Part shown: piece after piece, positions 6,830 through 10,618 of the stretch
Layout: every line of letters begins with the position of its first letter
Numbering within the stretch: the first letter of the stretch is position 1
Origin: Clostridia bacterium
GTDB taxonomy: Bacteria; Bacillota; Clostridia; Oscillospirales; CAG-272
DNA: 10,618 nucleotides
Assembly (NCBI GenBank): GCA_017625275.1
Contig: JAGALI010000030.1
Coordinates: forward strand, 1-10,618
Reading direction: 5' to 3'
Notes under the pieces: model-generated
Told to the model about the DNA's origin: nothing
The model's database searches: none
The model's input: only the letters and a program-made list of their open reading frames with translations
Program-made: the position numbers and the translations under genes

Positions 6830-6858
6830 TTGACTATTGTGCGTTTTTATGATAAAAT
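6830..6858 (+). promoter_or_regulatory. Promoter of the beta-helix lipoprotein gene
   Basis: TTGACT (6830-6835), a 17-bp spacer, then TAAAAT (6853-6858) with TG at 6850-6851 forming an extended -10. The start site near 6865 leaves a short leader that carries AGGAGGT at 6876-6882. Confidence 0.8.
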
Positions 6859-6875
6859 ATAATATAGAAAAATTT

Positions 6876-6882
6876 AGGAGGT
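6876..6882 (+). promoter_or_regulatory. Ribosome binding site that fixes a TTG start
   Basis: AGGAGGT, 8 nt before TTG at 6891. Together with the in-frame TAA at 6882-6884 it makes the TTG the only sensible start. Confidence 0.85.
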
Positions 6883-6890
6883 AAAGTAAG

Positions 6891-8999
6891 TTGAAAAAAT
6901 TACTTGCACTTATCCTTGCGCTATTAATGCTTACATCAGCTTTTGTTGCTTGTAATGATGAGGAGGAGACATCAAGCTCTACTCCAACTAGTAGCTCTGA
7001 GGAACCAACCAGCTCATCTGCTCCCGATGACACAACTAAGGAGCCAGACAACAATAAGGACGAAAATTCTGCATCAATCACAAAAATAGATTATAATGTT
7101 GATGTTAGCCAAAGCTTCAATCCAAACACATTTGATTTGTCAAGCTTCGGAAATACAGATAAGGCAGAATCTTATCCTGACGCAACCCCTGTGGATGCAA
7201 CAGGTGGATTGCTTATTAAAAATCCTGGTGTATATCTTGTTACAGGAGAATCAACCACAAAGGGTATTGAAATCGATATTGCAAAGACAACTCCTCTAAG
7301 CGAGGTTGTGCTTGTTTTGGACGGAGTTCAAATTCAAACCCCTAATACAGAATCCCTTCCACCCATTTATTCAAAGGGCTGTAATCTTCGCATCATTCTT
7401 TTGAAAGACAAGAGAAATATACTTTTCGATAACAGAGTTATCGACCCACAAACAAACAGCCAAAAGGGTGCAGTATATGTTAAGACAGGTAATCTCACCA
7501 TTGAGGGCGAGGGAGAGCTCAAGGTAGAGACGAAATTCAAAAACGCTATCTATTGCACAAAGTCCATTACTATTAATGGCGGTGTGTTTGACCTTAAGGC
7601 TAATTACAATGGAATTTATGCCGCAGGCGAATTAAGAGAAACCGATACAGCAGAAGGTGCTGTTGGTGGTCTTACAATTAATTCTGGTGATTTCAAAATC
7701 GATGCATCAAGATCTGCTATTAAAGCAGGCGATTTAGAGGTTGAAAGCGATACAAACGTAAAAGGCACTATCGAAATTAATGGCGGTAAATTTAATCTAA
7801 AGTCTAGTCGTAACGCTATTGATGCGTATGGCAGCATCGTAATAAACGGTGGTGGCTTTGAGATTGAATCCAGTGCAGATGGCATCAACGCATCTGATAA
7901 GGTTGCATTTGCTGGTGAAGAAAACGCTGTTTTGAAAATCAATTCTAAGGATTCTGGAATTAAATCAGACAATCTTGTATCTATAGCTGGACTTACTAAC
8001 ATCAAGATTATAACCAAAAAAGATGGTGTTAAGGCAAAGGATATCGAGGTTGATACAACAGGCGTTCTTTATATTGTGACAAACCCTGATTTCTCAGAGG
8101 ATATGGACAATGGCGAATATATTCGCGACGAAAATAAGGTATATCATAAGGTTGATACCTCACTTTATCCAAATAGTGTCCTTTATTCAGTAAAGGAAAG
8201 CGCAAAGGGTCTTGACGCAAAGGATTCTATAACCATTTCTGGTGGTACTATCGCTATTGATTCAGTTGAAGAGGCAATTTCGGTAACTGATGCAAAGAAA
8301 GATCTTACAGATGAGCAAAAGGCTGAAAATGAGACAAATCCAAACAAAATCACTATAAAGGGTGGCACACTAGTGCTAGATTCATCTGAAAGTGCTATCA
8401 AGGCTGAAAGCACACCTGCAACAAAGAAAGAAAATGAAGAGGCTGAGCCAGCACCTAAGCTTGACACCATCACAATCGAGGGCGCAGCTACACAGGTTAG
8501 CATTTATCGTGCTGATAAGGGTTTAAATGCAAACTATGTAATTATTTCCGATGCAAAGCTTGCTGTTCTTGCAATTACAGACGCAATTGATGCTATTGAG
8601 GCAACAGTAAACAGTGGAACCGTTTATCTCTTTGACAAGGTTGATATTGTAAAAGACGGCGCATTTGTTGTAAATGGTGGAACAGTAATTTGTCTTTCTA
8701 CAACAAAAACTCCAAAGACTCCTACAAGCAGCACTATCAAGGTGCTTGCTAAGACTCTTGAAAACCCAGCTGATTATGTATACGGAAACTGCATAAACAT
8801 TAAGGGTGGGGCCTTTGAGGCAACTCTTATGATTCCAAAGAGCTATGCTGAAAAGCTTTCTGTTGTTGCTATTTCTGGCGATATTACAGCAGGCGAATAC
8901 ACTATTTCTGCAGGTACTTACGAGGGCGCTCCTGTCTTCTTTGCATACAATAATGGCGTATTTACAGCAAAATCAAGTGAAAAAGTGACAGTTGAATAA
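6891..8999 (+). CDS. Secreted beta-helix lipoprotein, Cthe_2159-like carbohydrate-binding family
   Basis: The 702-residue product has a lipoprotein signal (MKKLLALILALLMLTSAFVAC, lipid attachment at C21). A Ser/Thr/Glu-rich linker runs to about 60 and should span the cell wall. From about 66 it matches the Cthe_2159-type 'carbohydrate-binding domain-containing' family (DUF4353). Rungs of a right-handed parallel beta-helix recur: ITINGGVFDLKA (226), LTINSGDFKIDA (261), IEINGGKFNLKS (294), IVINGGGFEIES (316), ITISGGTIAIDS (447) and ITIKGGTLVLDS (487), each followed by an N/S-xxI-A turn. The C. thermocellum member binds cellulose-like and acidic polysaccharides; the ligand here is unknown. Charged, repeat-free inserts sit at about 466-485 and 505-525. 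The start is TTG: AGGAGGT lies 8 nt upstream, an in-frame TAA is three codons before, and the next ATG (residue 13) would destroy the signal peptide. The gene stands alone between its own promoter and a terminator. Confidence 0.88.
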   Translation: MKKLLALILALLMLTSAFVACNDEEETSSSTPTSSSEEPTSSSAPDDTTKEPDNNKDENSASITKIDYNVDVSQSFNPNTFDLSSFGNTDKAESYPDATPVDATGGLLIKNPGVYLVTGESTTKGIEIDIAKTTPLSEVVLVLDGVQIQTPNTESLPPIYSKGCNLRIILLKDKRNILFDNRVIDPQTNSQKGAVYVKTGNLTIEGEGELKVETKFKNAIYCTKSITINGGVFDLKANYNGIYAAGELRETDTAEGAVGGLTINSGDFKIDASRSAIKAGDLEVESDTNVKGTIEINGGKFNLKSSRNAIDAYGSIVINGGGFEIESSADGINASDKVAFAGEENAVLKINSKDSGIKSDNLVSIAGLTNIKIITKKDGVKAKDIEVDTTGVLYIVTNPDFSEDMDNGEYIRDENKVYHKVDTSLYPNSVLYSVKESAKGLDAKDSITISGGTIAIDSVEEAISVTDAKKDLTDEQKAENETNPNKITIKGGTLVLDSSESAIKAESTPATKKENEEAEPAPKLDTITIEGAATQVSIYRADKGLNANYVIISDAKLAVLAITDAIDAIEATVNSGTVYLFDKVDIVKDGAFVVNGGTVICLSTTKTPKTPTSSTIKVLAKTLENPADYVYGNCINIKGGAFEATLMIPKSYAEKLSVVAISGDITAGEYTISAGTYEGAPVFFAYNNGVFTAKSSEKVTVE

Positions 9000-9003
9000 A
9001 ACA

Positions 9004-9039
9004 AAAAATGCTTATGGGCTAAAATCCATAAGCATTTTT
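9004..9039. terminator. Bidirectional terminator between convergent genes
   Basis: AAAAATGCTTATGG (9004-9017) pairs perfectly with 9026-9039 around an 8-nt loop. Both strands end in a T run. It lies 4 bp after the lipoprotein stop and 5 bp beyond the stop of the convergent O-antigen-ligase-like gene, so it serves both. Confidence 0.9.
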
Positions 9040-9044
9040 GCTTT

Positions 9045-10400
9045 TTATTTATTTGTAGATTGATATTTTTCAATTACACAAAGAATAACTGAATAATACA
9101 TGGTTGTATATAAATTAAAGAAATGATTATCAAGAAGGCTGGTTAAAAGAAGTGCCAAAATGGTTAGCGCCAGAAATATTGTTGATTCGTCCTTTTTAGC
9201 TTGAATAAAAAGCTTGACGGTTTGATATCTATGAAATACATAAGCGCCAAAGCCTATAATGCCACAGGCTGCAAGCATTTCGATTATGGTGTTGTGATAC
9301 CTGTTAGGCTCTATTCCGTGACCAAAATTATCCTCTAAACAGCTGCCAAAGCCTCCACCAAATATTGGGTGAGAAAGAAAATTATCAACTCCATGCTTAT
9401 ATAGCTCAAAGCGCCCGTTATCATTGAAGCCTTGGTTTAAATAGCTTGAAAGAGTAGTTGATAGCTTATCCCAAAGAGCAATAATACCAATAATTGCAAC
9501 AACTGCTAAGCCTACCGTTATGATTCGGTTGATTTTAGTGTTTACACCTTTTATACAAGTAATAATAACACATATGGCAAAAATAATAGTTGCAAACAAA
9601 AGAGAAGAGCGACTTAAGGTAAATAAAATTGTTACATAAGTTAAAATGGCTGTTCCATAAAAAACATATCCACGTTTTTTGGTTGATGCATAATAGAAAT
9701 GAATAGGAATAAGCATTGTTAAAAGTCCACCTACATTATTCCAAACACCCCAGCCAAGAATCAAGGATTCTTTTATAATTTCGCCATTAATAAAAATTGC
9801 GTCTCTTATATATAGCACAATCATTTCGGCAATTAATAAAATTGATGTCACATATAAAACGAAAATCAAATACTCGACATTGCCCTCACGCTCGTCAAGT
9901 CCGATATAAAAAACGAAAAATGCAATTGCGAAAAAGAATATAAGCAAGAGAGCAAATGTCAAATTTATAGCCTTGTAGTCCCTGAAATTAAAGAAACCAT
10001 TTAGTAAAAATCCACCACAAAGCACGACAATTCCCCAAAAAAGCTTTGATTTGTATGCGCTTTTGATAAAATGAGCTTTTTTGTTGTGAATAATATTAAA
10101 TGTCACTCCTACAAAAAGCATTATAAGGGCTAAAATTGCTACTACTAAAAAAGATACAGACCCAATGTTGCCAGCTAAAAATGATTTGTACGAAACAGTA
10201 AATGTTATAAGGAAAAGAGGAGCGATAGCCACTCGAATATCCGTGCACAAAATCAAGCCTACAAGCATTGAGCAAAATAGTAGAAGAACACCGAGATGCT
10301 CAAGTGAGAAGGTGTGACATGTGAATACTACTATTGCTATGCAAATAGGATATAAATAACTATCAAAAAAGGTGCGCGCCTTTTCTTTAAAATTAATCAT
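9045..10400 (-). CDS. O-antigen ligase/polymerase-like polysaccharide membrane protein
   Basis: This 451-residue protein is mostly membrane, with about ten to twelve hydrophobic segments from residue 16 to 440. It carries the Wzy_C/O-antigen-ligase signature: TLSRSSLLFA (261-270), then a large outer loop at about 311-375 with NDNGRFELYKHG, HPIFGGGFGS (344-353) and RYHNTIIEMLAACGIIG (367-383). Such proteins polymerise or ligate undecaprenyl-linked polysaccharide on the outer face of the membrane. In a Gram-positive cell a capsule or exopolysaccharide polymerase, or a surface glycan ligase, is more likely than LPS ligation. The ATG at 10400 is chosen because AAGGA (10408-10412) lies 7 nt upstream. 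The ATG at 10436 falls inside a hairpin and lacks such a site. The upstream gene, 59 bp away, ends in a BY-kinase tail, so this is part of a capsule locus. Which reaction it performs cannot be told. Confidence 0.87.
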   Translation of the reverse strand: MINFKEKARTFFDSYLYPICIAIVVFTCHTFSLEHLGVLLLFCSMLVGLILCTDIRVAIAPLFLITFTVSYKSFLAGNIGSVSFLVVAILALIMLFVGVTFNIIHNKKAHFIKSAYKSKLFWGIVVLCGGFLLNGFFNFRDYKAINLTFALLLIFFFAIAFFVFYIGLDEREGNVEYLIFVLYVTSILLIAEMIVLYIRDAIFINGEIIKESLILGWGVWNNVGGLLTMLIPIHFYYASTKKRGYVFYGTAILTYVTILFTLSRSSLLFATIIFAICVIITCIKGVNTKINRIITVGLAVVAIIGIIALWDKLSTTLSSYLNQGFNDNGRFELYKHGVDNFLSHPIFGGGFGSCLEDNFGHGIEPNRYHNTIIEMLAACGIIGFGAYVFHRYQTVKLFIQAKKDESTIFLALTILALLLTSLLDNHFFNLYTTMYYSVILCVIEKYQSTNK

Positions 10401-10407
10401 AAATTCA

Positions 10408-10412
10408 TCCTT
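10408..10412 (-). promoter_or_regulatory. Ribosome binding site of the ligase/polymerase gene
   Basis: AAGGA on the minus strand, 7 nt before the ATG at 10400. It supports that start over the one at 10436. Confidence 0.75.
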
Positions 10413-10417
10413 AAAAT

Positions 10418-10445
10418 CAAATCCCTGTGAGTGCACAGGGATTTG
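10418..10445 (-). terminator. Hairpin between the kinase and polymerase genes
   Basis: CAAATCCCTGTG (10418-10429) pairs perfectly with CACAGGGATTTG (10434-10445) around a 4-nt loop. On the minus strand it is followed only by ATTTT and then the next gene's AAGGA. It therefore looks like a leaky terminator, or an RNA processing or stability element, rather than a full stop. No separate promoter is visible between it and the polymerase. Confidence 0.6.
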
Positions 10446-10459
10446 TTATTATGTGAAAA

Positions 10460-10618
10460 TTATTTCTTCTTTTTCTTTTTGAAGGAATATTCGTCTTCTA
10501 CATTACCATAGGTGTTAATATATTTGCCATATCCACTGCTTTTAGTATATTTGCCATAATATTTTCTGTAGTATCTGCTGTAGTAAGATGAAGACTTTGT
10601 AGGAACACGATTAAGAAT
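10460..10618 (-). CDS. C-terminal tail of a capsule BY-kinase (partial)
   Basis: Only the last 52 codons are inside the window; the gene continues past the right edge. It begins ILNRVPTKSSSYYSRYY and contains 11 tyrosines within 33 residues (SYY, RYY, KYY, KYT, GYG, KYI, TYG, EYS). Tyrosine-rich tails after an LN(K/R)V strand are typical of CpsD/CapB-type bacterial tyrosine autokinases, which phosphorylate this tail to control capsule polymer assembly together with a membrane adaptor. The ATP-binding motifs are not in the window, so the assignment rests on the tail and the neighbouring polysaccharide polymerase. Unusually, the protein ends FKKKKKK after the tyrosines. It is probably co-transcribed with the polymerase gene, with the hairpin at 10418-10445 between them. 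Confidence 0.75.
   Translation of the reverse strand: MLNRVPTKSSSYYSRYYRKYYGKYTKSSGYGKYINTYGNVEDEYSFKKKKKK

Noticed and set aside
6827..7081. Minus-strand Ser/Val-rich open frame over the lipoprotein start
   Set aside because: It is the reverse of the Ser/Thr/Glu-rich linker and promoter region; no start signals.
7616..8017. Minus-strand open frame of 133 residues inside the lipoprotein gene
   Set aside because: It is antisense to a well-supported beta-helix repeat region, has no ribosome binding site, and shows the low-complexity Ser/Leu/Pro content of a shadow frame.
10401..10436. Upstream ATG for the ligase/polymerase gene
   Set aside because: It lies in the hairpin stem and lacks a ribosome binding site, while the ATG at 10400 has AAGGA 7 nt upstream.

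Overview
The window looks like chromosomal DNA of a low-GC, anaerobic Gram-positive bacterium, most likely a gut-type member of class Clostridia (Bacillota). The reasons are strong AGGAGG-type ribosome binding sites, sigma-A promoters with extended -10 boxes, intrinsic terminators, a 2-hydroxyacyl-CoA dehydratase/activase system, a lipoprotein of the Cthe_2159 beta-helix family, and a BY-kinase plus O-antigen-ligase-like pair of the clostridial capsule type. No species can be named from the sequence alone.

Layout. (1) 1-4379, plus strand: a strong promoter drives a two-gene operon, a 972-residue protein with two tandem ASKHA activase domains and a DUF2229-like region, followed 11 bp later by a 412-residue 2-hydroxyacyl-CoA dehydratase-like partner. 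An intrinsic terminator closes the operon. (2) 4380-4722: no gene. It holds a tandem array of about 111-112 bp structured repeats, two full and two partial copies, whose hairpin arms differ between copies but keep their pairing. (3) 4723-6581, minus strand: one promoter, then a membrane-anchored family 2 glycosyltransferase, radC (start/stop overlap ATGA), a small hairpin, tRNA-Arg(CCT) and a 17-bp terminator directly after the tRNA CCA. (4) 6582-6829: AT-rich spacer with inverted repeats. (5) 6830-9039, plus strand: promoter, a TTG-started secreted lipoprotein with a predicted right-handed beta-helix, and a bidirectional terminator shared with the convergent gene. (6) 9045-10618, minus strand: an O-antigen ligase/polymerase-like membrane protein, preceded by a 12-bp hairpin and by the tyrosine-rich C-terminus of a capsule-type BY-kinase cut by the window edge.

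How they work together. The activase and dehydratase-like proteins should form an ATP-driven electron-transfer pair acting on an unknown substrate. The kinase tail and polymerase mark the end of an exopolysaccharide or capsule locus. The glycosyltransferase (lipid-linked sugar transfer) and the beta-helix lipoprotein (carbohydrate-binding family) also point to the cell surface. The feature least explained by known families is the repeat array between the terminators at 4352-4379 and 4723-4762.
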